Origin: Streptomyces stelliscabiei
GTDB lineage: Bacteria; Actinomycetota; Actinomycetes; Streptomycetales; Streptomycetaceae
Length of the DNA stretch: 64,000 bases
NCBI RefSeq assembly: GCF_014873495.1
Contig: NZ_JADBGF010000001.1
Coordinates: 434,001 to 498,000, forward strand
Direction: 5' to 3'
Shown one piece after another: positions 1 to 7,763 of this stretch. The notes beneath the pieces are model-generated. The model was not told where the DNA came from, did not search any database, and saw only the letters and a list, made by a program, of their open reading frames with translations. A program made the position numbers and the translations under genes. Position 1 is the first letter of the stretch. Each line of letters opens with the position of its first letter.

Positions 1-598
1 CGTGGACGGTCACGGTCGACAGATCGCCGAACTCCCAGCCCCACACCCGGCGCATGAGTTCCTCGCGGCTCGTCGCGCGCCCGGGGTTGCGCAGGAAGAA
101 CTCCAGCAGGTCGAACTCCCGGATCGTGAGGGCCAGTTCGACGCCGACGCGGGTGGCGCGCCGGGCGATGGGAGCCAGGGCGAGCGGACCGCCGCGCAGC
201 CAGGGCTCCGCAGCCTCGGTCCGGACGGCCGCCAACGCACCGGTGCGGCGGAGTACGGACTCCACGCGCAGGACCAGTTCCCGGGGGCTGAACGGCTTGG
301 TGACGTAGTCGTCCGCCCCGACCTCCAGGCCGAGAACGCGGTCCTCCTCGTCACCGCGCGCCGTCAGCATGATCACCGGCAGTGGTCCGGCCTCGCGGAT
401 CCGGCGGCACACCTCCAGCCCGTCCATGCCGGGCAGCATCAGGTCCAGCACCACCAGGTCGGGCGGTCGGGCGGCCGCCCGTGCCACGGCGGTGAGGCCG
501 TCGGCGGCGACGTCGACGGCGAAGCCCGCTCGGTGCAGGTACCCGGCGACGACCTCGGAGACGGTGGGGTCGTCGTCCACGACCAGTACGTGTTTCAC
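1..598 (-). CDS. OmpR/PhoB-family response regulator, C-terminus cut by window edge
   Basis: Translation from the GTG at 598 begins VKHVLVVDDD, the acidic pocket of a receiver domain. It continues with the phospho-acceptor region LVVLDLMLPGMDG, a conserved T in MLTARG and the switch lysine in YVTKPFS. The second domain has the winged-helix pattern LTIREFDLLEFFLRNPGRATSREEL and VWGWEF; it runs off the left edge just before the recognition helix finishes. The protein would be a cytoplasmic DNA-binding partner of a histidine kinase, which presumably lies beyond the window. It diverges from the glycosyltransferase operon across 139 bp that hold a perfect direct repeat, so it may control that operon and itself. 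The signal sensed is unknown. Confidence 0.9.
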   Translation of the reverse strand, partial: MKHVLVVDDDPTVSEVVAGYLHRAGFAVDVAADGLTAVARAAARPPDLVVLDLMLPGMDGLEVCRRIREAGPLPVIMLTARGDEEDRVLGLEVGADDYVTKPFSPRELVLRVESVLRRTGALAAVRTEAAEPWLRGGPLALAPIARRATRVGVELALTIREFDLLEFFLRNPGRATSREELMRRVWGWEFGDLSTVTVH

Positions 599-646
599 AC
601 CAGCGAGTCTCGCACCGGGGCTCCACCGTCCCCAGGGGCGGCGGCG

Positions 647-693
647 GACGTCAGCGTTCCGTAAGGAGTGGCGACGTCAGCGTTCCGTAAGGA
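647..693. promoter_or_regulatory. Perfect 21-bp direct repeat in divergent promoter region, candidate response-regulator box
   Basis: A 21-bp unit with core GTCAGCGTTCCGTAAGGA occurs at 647-667 and again, without mismatch, at 673-693, a period of 26 bp. It lies between the response regulator (start 598) and the glycosyltransferase (start 738). Tandem direct repeats are the usual binding architecture of OmpR-type regulators; assignment to the neighbouring regulator is inference. Confidence 0.6.
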
Positions 694-737
694 CACCAAA
701 TCCCTTATGCCCCCTTTGTGTTCGTAGGGTGAGTGGG

Positions 738-1451
738 GTGAACGAAACCTCCCCCGCTCCCGTGGACGTTGTGCTGCCGTGCCTCGACGAGGCTGATGCC
801 CTGCCCTGGGTACTGCGACGGATCCCGCCCACCTGGCGCGCGATCGTCGTCGACAACGGCTCCACCGACGGCTCACCGGACATCGCCCGGGACCTCGGCG
901 CGTACGTGGTTCACGAACCGCGCCGCGGCTTCGGCGCCGCCTGCCACGCCGGGCTGACCGCCGCCACGGCCGACGTCGTCTGCTTCTGCGACTGCGACGC
1001 CTCCCTCGACCCCCATCTGCTGCCGAGGGTCGCAGGACCCGTCCTCGACGGCTCCGCCGACCTGGTCCTGGGCCGACGCCGACCGACCACCCTTGGAGCC
1101 TGGCCGACCCACGCCCGGCTGGCCAACCTGGAACTGGCCCGCCTGATCCGCCGACGCACTGGCCTGCCCCTGCGTGACCTCGGGCCCATGCGCGCGACGC
1201 GTCGCGAGACGCTGCTGAACCTCGGGCTGACCGACCGGCGCTCCGGCTACCCGCTGCAGATGGTGGTCCGCGCCGCCGACGCCGGCTGGCGCGTGCACGA
1301 GACCGACGTGCCCTACCATCCGCGTACGGGCCGTTCCAAGGTCACCGGCACCTGGCGCGGCACCTGGCATGCCGTCAGCGACATGCGCGCCGTCCTCGCC
1401 GCACAGCCCGCGACCGGCCCGTTCACACCGGCTCCCGGAGGCGCGCGATGA
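738..1451 (+). CDS. Glycosyltransferase family 2 (GT-A fold)
   Basis: The 237-aa protein starts with a GT2 Rossmann-like half (VDVVLPCLDEADALPWVL), then VVDNGSTDGS, RGFGAACHAG and the acidic metal/nucleotide-sugar motif FCDCDAS near residue 95. It has no obvious membrane segments, so it is probably a soluble or peripheral dolichyl-phosphate-mannose-synthase-like enzyme. GTG 738 was chosen because GGGTGA lies just upstream; an in-frame GTG at 729 is an alternative. A TAGGGT at 725-730 could also be a -10 box for a near-leaderless message. The stop overlaps the next start (ATGA), so it is translationally coupled to the DUF2064 gene. Confidence 0.88.
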   Translation: MNETSPAPVDVVLPCLDEADALPWVLRRIPPTWRAIVVDNGSTDGSPDIARDLGAYVVHEPRRGFGAACHAGLTAATADVVCFCDCDASLDPHLLPRVAGPVLDGSADLVLGRRRPTTLGAWPTHARLANLELARLIRRRTGLPLRDLGPMRATRRETLLNLGLTDRRSGYPLQMVVRAADAGWRVHETDVPYHPRTGRSKVTGTWRGTWHAVSDMRAVLAAQPATGPFTPAPGGAR

Positions 1452-2095
1452 CCGCCGGCACGGGAGCGGCCACACTGCTGATCATCGCCAAGGAACCGGT
1501 TCCCGGCCGCGTCAAGACCCGGCTCACCCCGCCCTACACGCCGCACGAGGCGGCCGCCCTGGCCGAGGCGGCGCTCGCCGACACCCTGCGCACGGCGCTC
1601 CAGGTCCCCTCCCGGCGCCGCCTCGTCGTCCTCGACGGGGACCCCGGCCCGTGGCTGCCGCCAGGCTTCGACGTGGTCCCGCAGATGTCCGGCGGGCTGG
1701 ACGAGCGGATCGCGGCCGCCTTCTCCCTCTGTCACGACGGGCCCGCGGTGCTGATCGGCATGGACACCCCGCAGCTCACTCCCGACCTGCTGGACGACGT
1801 CGGCAGGGACGGTCACGACGCCTGGTTCGGCCCAGCGGCAGACGGCGGCTTCTGGGCCCTCGGCCTCGCCGACCCGTCCCGCGCCGGAGCGCTCGTGCGG
1901 GGCACGCCGATGTCCACCGACCGCACCGGCGCGACGCAGCGGCGCAGGCTCGCCGAGGCGGGGCTGACGATCCGTGACCTGCCGGTACTGCGGGATGTCG
2001 ACACCGCGGCCGACGCCGCCTCGGTGGCCGGCCTCTGCCGTCCCGGTTCGAGCTTCGCCACCCTCCTGACCTCCCTCGCGGAGGTCACCCGGTGA
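1448..2095 (+). CDS. DUF2064 / TIGR04282-type nucleotidyl-glycosyltransferase-like protein
   Basis: This 215-aa protein has the nucleotide-binding start LLIIAKEPVPGRVKTRL, then LIGMDTPQLTPDLL and the FGPAADGGFWALGL block typical of the DUF2064 family. That family is related to CobY/MobA-like nucleotidyltransferases and is often annotated as 'arsenosugar biosynthesis-like glycosyltransferase'. The arsenosugar name comes from a few members and should not be taken as function. It overlaps the GT2 gene by 4 bp upstream and the methyltransferase by 4 bp downstream, so the three are one translational unit. The set glycosyltransferase + DUF2064 + methyltransferase suggests modification of a sugar-containing small molecule, but the substrate is not visible. 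Confidence 0.85.
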   Translation: MTAGTGAATLLIIAKEPVPGRVKTRLTPPYTPHEAAALAEAALADTLRTALQVPSRRRLVVLDGDPGPWLPPGFDVVPQMSGGLDERIAAAFSLCHDGPAVLIGMDTPQLTPDLLDDVGRDGHDAWFGPAADGGFWALGLADPSRAGALVRGTPMSTDRTGATQRRRLAEAGLTIRDLPVLRDVDTAADAASVAGLCRPGSSFATLLTSLAEVTR

Positions 2096-2991
2096 GCGGC
2101 ACGGCAATCGGTACGCAAACCGCCGCCGCCGAGTGGTCCGACCGGGTCGGAACGGTGCCCCAGCCACAGACCGGCACTCCGCCGCCCGCCCGCCTCGCCG
2201 CGCCGGTACATCCCGCCGATCGCTCCGCGCCTGCCGCGGAGCCGGGCGAACCGTGGACGGACGACCCCTACGCCCAAGCCCTGCGCAGCGGCCGCGGCCC
2301 GCTGTACCTGCGCCGCCTGGAACCCTACGCCCACGGCGCGGCCGAGTTGATTCCCCTGGATGTGGAGCGCTGGTGCGCCGCCCCCGACACCGCCGACGCC
2401 GGCGTGCTGCGCCGCTGCACGGGTCCCGTGCTGGACGTCGGCTGCGGGCCCGGACGCCTGGTGGCCGCCTTGGCCGCACGCGGCGTTCCAGCCCTCGGCG
2501 TGGACGTCAGCCCGGCCGCCGTCACCCGAACCCGCCGCCATGGCGGAGCCGCCCTGCGGCGCTCCGTCTTCGACCCCCTGCCGAGAGAGGGCCAATGGGG
2601 CACCATCCTGCTGATGGACGGCAACGTCGGCATCGGCGGCGACCCGAAGGCCCTGCTCGCCCGCCTGCGCGACCTCGTACGCCCCGGTGGCCGTCTGCTG
2701 GCCGAGGCGGCCGACGACGATGTGAATCAGCGCCTCACCGTCCGCGTCGAGGACGCCCACGGCCGCCACGGCCGCCCCTTCCCCTGGGCCCGCACCGGCA
2801 CGACCGCCCTCCTGCATGCCGCTGACACCACCGGCTGGATCCTCACCGGCAGATGGAGCACCCACAGCCGGACCTTCGTGGAACTACACCGTGCGACCAC
2901 AGGATTCGAGGAGCTGCCCGCGGTCCCGGACGAGCACTCCACGGACAACGACAAGGATTCCGCCGGCCTCGAAAGGCGGGCCCAACCGTGA
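2092..2991 (+). CDS. Class I SAM-dependent methyltransferase
   Basis: The 299-aa protein has motif I VLDVGCGPGRLVAALAARG at about residues 111-129, followed by GVDVSPAAV and RPGGRLLAEA, a standard seven-beta-strand methyltransferase fold. The first ~60 residues are Pro/Ala-rich and probably unstructured. Conserved blocks around the fold (LRSGRGPLYLRRLEP, LLMDGNVGIGGDP) place it in the methyltransferase group found beside DUF2064 and GT2 genes in actinobacteria. In those operons the next gene is usually a molybdopterin-dependent oxidoreductase with a membrane anchor, which is missing here. Start GTG overlaps the DUF2064 stop. Confidence 0.85.
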   Translation: MSGTAIGTQTAAAEWSDRVGTVPQPQTGTPPPARLAAPVHPADRSAPAAEPGEPWTDDPYAQALRSGRGPLYLRRLEPYAHGAAELIPLDVERWCAAPDTADAGVLRRCTGPVLDVGCGPGRLVAALAARGVPALGVDVSPAAVTRTRRHGGAALRRSVFDPLPREGQWGTILLMDGNVGIGGDPKALLARLRDLVRPGGRLLAEAADDDVNQRLTVRVEDAHGRHGRPFPWARTGTTALLHAADTTGWILTGRWSTHSRTFVELHRATTGFEELPAVPDEHSTDNDKDSAGLERRAQP

Positions 2992-3134
2992 CCGACACCG
3001 GCGCTCTTCGTATGACCAGGAGGGAAAAGAGGACGTGTGGTGACAGCGGGTGCGCCCCGGGTGTCGCCCGTCGCGGCCGTCTTCGCCTGGCGTCCCGCCT
3101 CGTGTCCGCCGGGAGGCGGTCGCCGCCGGAGTGA
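2988..3134 (+). pseudogene. Short coupled reading frame, possible 5' remnant of a lost oxidoreductase
   Basis: A GTG at 2988 overlaps the methyltransferase stop (GTGA), as expected for a fourth coupled gene. The frame runs only 48 codons (MTDTGALRMTRREKR...), is Arg-rich and shows no domain. In related operons this position is occupied by a membrane-anchored molybdopterin oxidoreductase. I read this as its stump, or as a chance frame; the sequence alone does not decide. Confidence 0.3.
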
Positions 3135-3140
3135 GGCCGA

Positions 3141-3503
3141 CTACGACGGCCCGCGACGCCGGGGTGGGGCGGCGGGCTCGGTGGCCTTGAGGTTGGCCAA
3201 CAATTCTGCCTGGCCCGCCAGTACGCCGGACAGGATGGTGCGTGCGACCCGCAGTAGCTCCGCCACCTGCGGATTGGCCAGCGAGTAGTAGACGGCCGAG
3301 CCCTCCCGACGGGGAACAACGAGGTTGGCCCGGCGCAGCACCGCCAACTGCTGGGAGAGGTGGGCCGCTTCGACACCTACTTCACCGAGCATTTCGGAGA
3401 CCGCGTGTTCGCGCTGGCTGAGGAGTTCCAGCACGCGGATCCGTACTGGGTGGCCGAGGGTCTTGAAGAACTCCGCCTTCAATTGGTACAGCGGCGCGCT
3501 CAC
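3141..3503 (-). CDS. ArsR-family winged-helix repressor
   Basis: From GTG 3503 the protein (120 aa) starts SAPLYQLKAEFFKTLGHPVRIRVLELLSQ and continues with the helix-turn-helix LSQQLAVLRRANLVVPRREGSAVYYSL. The start was chosen because the second ArsR (7328-7669) begins at the same alignment point, PVPLYQAKAEFF. The two are clear paralogues over the whole length. No metal-binding CxC pair is visible, so a metal sensor is unlikely; members of this subgroup often sit beside SulP transporters. It has no transporter next to it, but its upstream DNA at 3656-3663 shares the GCAATTCA half-site with the operator of the SulP operon. It may be a diverged second copy controlling the same set. Confidence 0.85.
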   Translation of the reverse strand: MSAPLYQLKAEFFKTLGHPVRIRVLELLSQREHAVSEMLGEVGVEAAHLSQQLAVLRRANLVVPRREGSAVYYSLANPQVAELLRVARTILSGVLAGQAELLANLKATEPAAPPRRRGPS

Positions 3504-4066
3504 CGCGCCCGCCCCGCGCCCGTCAGGGCCGCCGGGGTGCCGGACGGCCGCTGTCGTGCGTGCACCATCCATCGGATCCACCCACAACTCTTCGCCATGG
3601 GGACATCCTCGCGCCCTCTCACGCACCTGACGACCTAGGGGATTTCATGAGATCGGCAATTCAGCAATCCGTGAGGGTGAGGTTGGGACGGTTGGCGCCA
3701 TCCGCTTCACCGGCGGGTCATTGCTGGGTGCTGCCCACCATGAGGCCCTCATCGTGCTGGATGCCGGCGTGTGGCTGGGCCGGAGCCCCGAGGGTGCGGC
3801 CGCGGTCCGGGACCCGGCCCGCCGTGGAGCGGGACGCGCGCACCCGTCGGCCCTGTGCGTGCGGTACCGGCTCCTGCCCGCAGGTGCCCTGAGGACCGGC
3901 CACCTGATTCTGTCGACTGTGCATGCGGATCTGGACGCTGCGCCGGACGCCCTGCCCCCGGCCCGCGGGTAGGCACGGGGGCCGACAAACGAGTGGTCTC
4001 GCACTCCGCCGAGGACGGGACCACGTGGGTCTGCCATCAGCCCTCGATACGCCGACGGGCCGTTTG
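3504..4066. other. Intergenic stretch with one regulatory half-site
   Basis: No reading frame here has recognisable domains or a ribosome site. GCAATTCA at 3656-3663 matches one arm of the 7764-7787 palindrome. An 8-bp inverted repeat (GACAAACG at 3984-3991, CGTTTGTC at 4061-4068) brackets the 3' end of the PhnA-like gene, with a spacing too wide for a simple terminator. Confidence 0.4.
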
Positions 4067-4429
4067 TCAGGCTTTCTTGACCACACTGGCCTTGAGCTGC
4101 ATGGGACCGAAGCCGTCGATTCTGCAGTCGATGTCGTGGCCGTCCACCCCGTCCACGAGGCGGATGTTGCGCACCTTGGTGCCGGCCTTGATCCCGGACG
4201 GGTGTCCCTTGACCTTCAAGGTCTTGACCACCGTCACCGTGTCGCCGTCGACGAGCACGTTGCCCACCGCATCCCTGAGCACCCCGTCGTCGGCGCCGCC
4301 CACCGGTTCGGCGGCTGCGGGCGACCACTCGTGGCCGCACTCGGGGCAGACCAGGAGCGCGCTCATCTCGTAGGTGTACGCGCTGGAGCACTCGGGGCAC
4401 GGCGGCAGCGTCTCGGTCACATCGTTCAT
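4067..4429 (-). CDS. PhnA/YjdM-family zinc-ribbon protein
   Basis: The 120-aa protein begins MNDVTETLPPCPECSS and has two zinc-knuckle pairs (CPEC, then CPECGHEW) in the first 40 residues. The PhnA C-terminal domain follows: DGDTVTVVKTLKVKG, KVRNIRLVDG, GFGPMQLKASVVKKA. Despite the historical name (alkylphosphonate operon), the family has no established role in phosphonate breakdown; its function is unclear. AAGGAAAG sits 7 nt upstream of the ATG. The same frame is open further upstream and runs into the sequence left after the STAS frameshift, so an accidental fusion of the upstream STAS remnant to this frame is possible. Confidence 0.85.
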   Translation of the reverse strand: MNDVTETLPPCPECSSAYTYEMSALLVCPECGHEWSPAAAEPVGGADDGVLRDAVGNVLVDGDTVTVVKTLKVKGHPSGIKAGTKVRNIRLVDGVDGHDIDCRIDGFGPMQLKASVVKKA

Positions 4430-4469
4430 GGTCTTTCCTTGCCTTGGTTCTTCCTGTGCCTCACGTGCA

Positions 4470-4796
4470 TCAGGCTTCATGTCGCCGCGGCGGGCTCGCC
4501 GGGCCACACGTCCCTGCACCGCCGGCGCTGCCCACCGACCACGGCCTGGTGAACGGCGAGGGGGGACGGTCCACTTGCACGGGGATCGTGGGAGGGTGCC
4601 GTCGGTGACCAGGGGGCCCAGTGGCGGTCAGGTCCAGGATGACCGGATCGGGGCCCCGGTCCAGGACCCGGGCGATCGCGCCGGCGCACCGGGCGACGGC
4701 CTCGAGGCCCAGGTGTCCGGTCAGGGAGAGGACACCCCGGTCGGGGCGGGTGGTGTAGCGCCACTCGATGGTCATCCGCTGCCGCCTCGATCTCAC
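4470..4796 (-). pseudogene. STAS-domain anti-sigma-antagonist-like gene, frameshifted
   Basis: The N-terminal half (MTIEWRYTTRPDRGVLSLTGHL..., then VILDLT) is a normal STAS beginning. Just after VILDLTA the frame turns to a Pro/Arg/His string with no fold. Dropping one base near 4630 restores a STAS-like continuation LGPLVTDGTLP, which then stays open into the PhnA frame rather than ending normally. I infer a one-base insertion plus loss of the true 3' end. The likely original start is ATG 4775; the longer start at 4796 overlaps the stop of the ATPase gene. In its intact form it would have been the partner of the upstream RsbW-like ATPase. Confidence 0.6.
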
Positions 4797-5218
4797 AGCG
4801 GGAGGGTGATCCAGATGCTTTTTCCCTTGCCGTCCGCGTCACCGCGGATGACGGCGGTGCCGCCCAGACCCAGAGTCAGCTCCATGACGGTGCCCAGCCC
4901 GCCGCCGCCCGTACCCGTCACCGCGGCGTGCAGCGCGGGCTGGTAGGGGTGGCGATCATGGACGGCGAACGCGAACGTGTGCGAGCCGGCCGCGTAGATC
5001 ACGGTGACGTTCGGGGACAGACCGGCGGCGTGCTGGACGCTGTTGGTGACCAGCTCGGACAGGATCAGCAGCGCCGGATCCACCGTGGGATGCCGTCGGC
5101 TGATGCCCCACTCGGTAAGGACCTGCTCGGTGGTCTCGCGGGCGACCCGTACCGCAGAGCCCATCGCCGGCAGGGTCAGCACATGCCGCAGGGGCAGGGT
5201 TTCCAGTCGGGCGCTCAT
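4793..5218 (-). CDS. RsbW-like ATP-binding regulatory protein (HATPase_c)
   Basis: This 141-aa protein is a stand-alone GHKL ATPase of the anti-sigma/serine-kinase type common in Streptomyces. The N-box is LILSELVTNSVQHA (about residues 47-60), followed by a glycine loop GTGGGGLGTVMELT and the terminal strand GKGKSIWITLPL. Such proteins bind sigma factors or phosphorylate STAS antagonists; the frameshifted STAS gene immediately downstream would be the natural partner. Its ATG overlaps the stop of the unknown gene upstream by ATGA. Linkage to a SulP transporter that itself carries a STAS domain suggests it could act on the transporter, which is inference. Confidence 0.85.
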   Translation of the reverse strand: MSARLETLPLRHVLTLPAMGSAVRVARETTEQVLTEWGISRRHPTVDPALLILSELVTNSVQHAAGLSPNVTVIYAAGSHTFAFAVHDRHPYQPALHAAVTGTGGGGLGTVMELTLGLGGTAVIRGDADGKGKSIWITLPL

Positions 5219-5619
5219 CGGACGGCCTCGGCGTGGGCCAGGCGGAACCCTGCCCCCGCCTGCGGACGAACGCGGACCAGGGTGTCGTGCGGGTCGTGCG
5301 CCCAGCCGGGCAGCGTACGGCAGTGGTCCGCGGCCTCGATGATCACCTCGTCCGGGCCCGTAGCGGTCAGGTGCCGGCCGCTCCCGCCCGCCTTCTTGAT
5401 CGCCCCCGGGTGATCGGTGAGCGATGGCCGCCGGGCCGGAGAGGCGGCCTGCGCGGGAGTACGGGCGATCGGACCCGCGTACTCCAGGACATGGACGGCC
5501 GGGCGGACCGCAGCCATCTCACGCCGGACATGGACCATGTGCTCCTGGGCGGCGCCTTGGAGCGGCCTCGGCGCCTCGCTGCCCGGAGCCTCTGTCATGC
5601 GGCGGGATGGAGCGCTCAT
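5215..5619 (-). CDS. Unrecognised 134-aa protein inside the SulP operon
   Basis: No family is recognised. ATG 5619 overlaps the SulP stop (ATGA) and the stop overlaps the ATPase start (ATGA), so coupling on both sides is strong evidence that it is translated. The N-terminal half is Ala/Pro/Arg-rich and probably disordered. The C-terminal half (HPGAIKKAGG, DEVIIEAADHCRTLPGWAHDPHDTLVRVRP) looks like a small alpha/beta domain with several His and Asp residues. It has no signal peptide or membrane segment. Its position suggests an accessory factor of the transporter or its ATPase. Confidence 0.6.
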   Translation of the reverse strand: MSAPSRRMTEAPGSEAPRPLQGAAQEHMVHVRREMAAVRPAVHVLEYAGPIARTPAQAASPARRPSLTDHPGAIKKAGGSGRHLTATGPDEVIIEAADHCRTLPGWAHDPHDTLVRVRPQAGAGFRLAHAEAVR

Positions 5620-7331
5620 CGGCAAGCCTCTTCGGTGACAGGGACGCAGGGCAGAAGCCCGGCCCGATGCAGGTGGGCGCGGGCCCCGGCGATGGCCTCC
5701 GGCGTGTTGGCGTACTCCCGCCCCTCCATCTGGAGCAGGTCCAGGACGCCGACCGACTGAAGGGCTTGGCGCTGGCCGGGGCGTATCCCGGAGATCAGCA
5801 CGGCGATGCCGCGCCGGTTGAGCTTCGCCACCGCGTCCTTGATGACCAGGGCTCCGGTGGCGTCCATGGTCGTGATCCGCGACATGCGCAGGATCACCAC
5901 GCGGACGTCGGCCACCTCGCTCAGTTCCAGGAGGAAACGGTGGGCGCCGGCGAAGAACAGCGGCCCGTCGATCCGGTAGGCGACGATGTGCTCGGCCAGC
6001 AGGGCGTGCTCCTCCTCACTGTGCTCCCCGGGTAGATCGGCCTTGAAGTCCACTTGATCCATCCGGGCCTGGTCGGCGACAGCCCGCAGGGCCAGGGCGC
6101 CGGCCACGACCAGGCCGATGACCACCGCATAGACCAGATCCAGGGCGAGCGTGGCGCAGGCCGTCAGGACCAGGACGATCGCGTCCGAGCGGGTCGCCTT
6201 CACCATCGCCCGCAGCGCGCCGACCTCGACCATCCGGATCGCGGTCGCCAGCAGTACCCCGGCCAGGGCGGCGAGCGGGATCTTGGAGACCAGCGGGGCG
6301 GCGGCGAACACGATGCCGGCGAGGACGGCGGCGTGGGTGAGAGCGGCCAGCCGGGAGCCCGCGCCGGTGCGGACGTTGACGGCGGTGCGGGCGATCGCCG
6401 CGGTGGCGGGGACGCCGCCGAACAGCGGGGCGGCCAGGTTCGCGATGCCCTGCCCGAACAGCTCCTTGTCCGGATCGTGCTGCTGGCCCACCGTCATCCC
6501 GTCCGCCACCGTCGCCGACAACAGCGACTCCAGCGCGGCCAGCGCGGCGACCGCGACGGCGGGGGCGAGCAGCGAACCCACCGCGGACACGTCGAGAAAG
6601 GCCAGGGAGGGGGCGGGCAGTCCGGAGGGCAGGTCGCCGATCGGCTCGGCGGCGTCCAGGTGGAAGGCCTGGGACACGAGGGTGGCGGTGATGACCGCGA
6701 CGATCGAGAACGGGATGGTGGGCCACCACCGGGCTCCGAGCAGCATCACGGCCGCCACGGCGAGCGCGAGGATCACGGCGGTCCAGTTCGGCGCCTTCGC
6801 GAACTCCTCGACCGCCCGCCAGGTCACCACCAGGACCTTGTCGCCCTCGGGCTTGGCCACCCCCAGCGCGTTCGGGAGCTGCTGCAGGGCGATCACGCAG
6901 GCAATGCCGAGGGTGAAGCCCTCCACCACCGGCGCGGGAATGTAGCGCATGTACCGGCCGGCCTTCAGAAAGGCCAGCGCGACCAGCAGCACACCGGCCA
7001 TCAGCCCGACGGTCAGCACTCCGCCGGGCCCGTACCGGGCGACGATCGGCACCAGCACGACCGTCATCGCTCCTGTGGGGCCGGAGACCTGGAGGTTGGA
7101 GCCGCCGAACAGCGCCGCCAGGGCGCCGGCCACCACGGCAGTCGCAAGTCCTGCTTCGGCGCCGAGGCCGGAGGAGACCCCGAAGCCGAGCGCGAGCGGC
7201 AGTGCCACGATGGCGACCGTGAGGCCGGCGAGCAGATCCCGGCGCGGGTTGCGGGCCATGAGAGCGAGGTCGGCGCGGGCAGGCAGCAAGGAGCGGACCC
7301 GGCCCACGGCCTGGGTGTGGAACGTACTCAC
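5616..7331 (-). CDS. SulP/SLC26-family anion transporter with C-terminal STAS domain
   Basis: The 571-aa protein has a hydrophobic core of about 10-14 membrane segments from residue ~30 to ~425, including DLLAGLTVAIVALPLALGFG and FGGSNLQVSGPTGAMTVVLVP. A cytoplasmic STAS domain follows at about 440-560 (IDGPLFFAGAHRFLLEL, VVILRMSRITTMDATGALVIKDAVAKL). The family moves sulfate, bicarbonate or other anions, usually with Na+ or H+; the substrate cannot be read from sequence. In Streptomyces such genes commonly follow an ArsR repressor, as here (4-bp overlap at 7328-7331). Downstream genes for an unknown protein, an RsbW-like ATPase and a STAS fragment are all coupled, which is unusual for a simple permease. 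Confidence 0.9.
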   Translation of the reverse strand: MSTFHTQAVGRVRSLLPARADLALMARNPRRDLLAGLTVAIVALPLALGFGVSSGLGAEAGLATAVVAGALAALFGGSNLQVSGPTGAMTVVLVPIVARYGPGGVLTVGLMAGVLLVALAFLKAGRYMRYIPAPVVEGFTLGIACVIALQQLPNALGVAKPEGDKVLVVTWRAVEEFAKAPNWTAVILALAVAAVMLLGARWWPTIPFSIVAVITATLVSQAFHLDAAEPIGDLPSGLPAPSLAFLDVSAVGSLLAPAVAVAALAALESLLSATVADGMTVGQQHDPDKELFGQGIANLAAPLFGGVPATAAIARTAVNVRTGAGSRLAALTHAAVLAGIVFAAAPLVSKIPLAALAGVLLATAIRMVEVGALRAMVKATRSDAIVLVLTACATLALDLVYAVVIGLVVAGALALRAVADQARMDQVDFKADLPGEHSEEEHALLAEHIVAYRIDGPLFFAGAHRFLLELSEVADVRVVILRMSRITTMDATGALVIKDAVAKLNRRGIAVLISGIRPGQRQALQSVGVLDLLQMEGREYANTPEAIAGARAHLHRAGLLPCVPVTEEACR

Positions 7332-7669
7332 GAAGCCGCGACCTCGGATTCCCGCAGCTCTTCCAGGAGTTCGTTCTGCCCGGCCAGCAGCTCCGTCAGG
7401 ATCCGGCGCGCGGCCCGCATCAGCTCCGCCACGTCGCCGCCCGCCAGCTCGTACACCACGGTCGAACCGTCACGGGCCGAGGTGACGATGCCCGAGCGAC
7501 GCAGGACCGCGAGCTGCTGCGAGAGCGCCGAGGCCTCGACGTCGATCGCGGACAGCAGGTCACGAACCGGCATCGGCCCACCCTGCAGCAGCTCGAGTAC
7601 GCGGATGCGGACCGGGTGCCCGAGCATCCGGAAGAACTCTGCCTTGGCCTGATACAGCGGAACCGGCAC
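7328..7669 (-). CDS. ArsR-family repressor of the SulP operon
   Basis: The 113-aa protein (PVPLYQAKAEFFRMLGHPVRIRVLELLQGG) has the helix-turn-helix VEASALSQQLAVLRRSGIVTSARDGSTVVYEL and an alpha-helical tail rich in Leu/Glu that likely forms the dimer interface. There are no cysteines, so it is not a thiol metal sensor. It is the first gene of the operon and overlaps the SulP start. A strong AT-rich palindrome at 7764-7787, about 95 bp upstream of the start, is its probable operator. It is paralogous to the ArsR at 3141-3503. Confidence 0.9.
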   Translation of the reverse strand: MPVPLYQAKAEFFRMLGHPVRIRVLELLQGGPMPVRDLLSAIDVEASALSQQLAVLRRSGIVTSARDGSTVVYELAGGDVAELMRAARRILTELLAGQNELLEELRESEVAAS

Positions 7670-7763
7670 GACCTGGGATTCCCTTCACCACCCCGATGGC
7701 TCGGGGGTGTCGTCTGGCTCCATGCCAGCGGCCACCTGCGGACACGACAAACACAGCATGTAG

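Noticed and set aside
3984..4068. Inverted repeat GACAAACG/CGTTTGTC as a terminator of the PhnA-like gene
   Set aside because: The arms are about 70 bp apart and one overlaps the coding end, so a simple hairpin terminator is unlikely.
6054..7652. Plus-strand 532-codon frame opposite SulP
   Set aside because: Antisense of the transporter; composition dominated by Gly, Arg, Gln, His and Asp with no fold.
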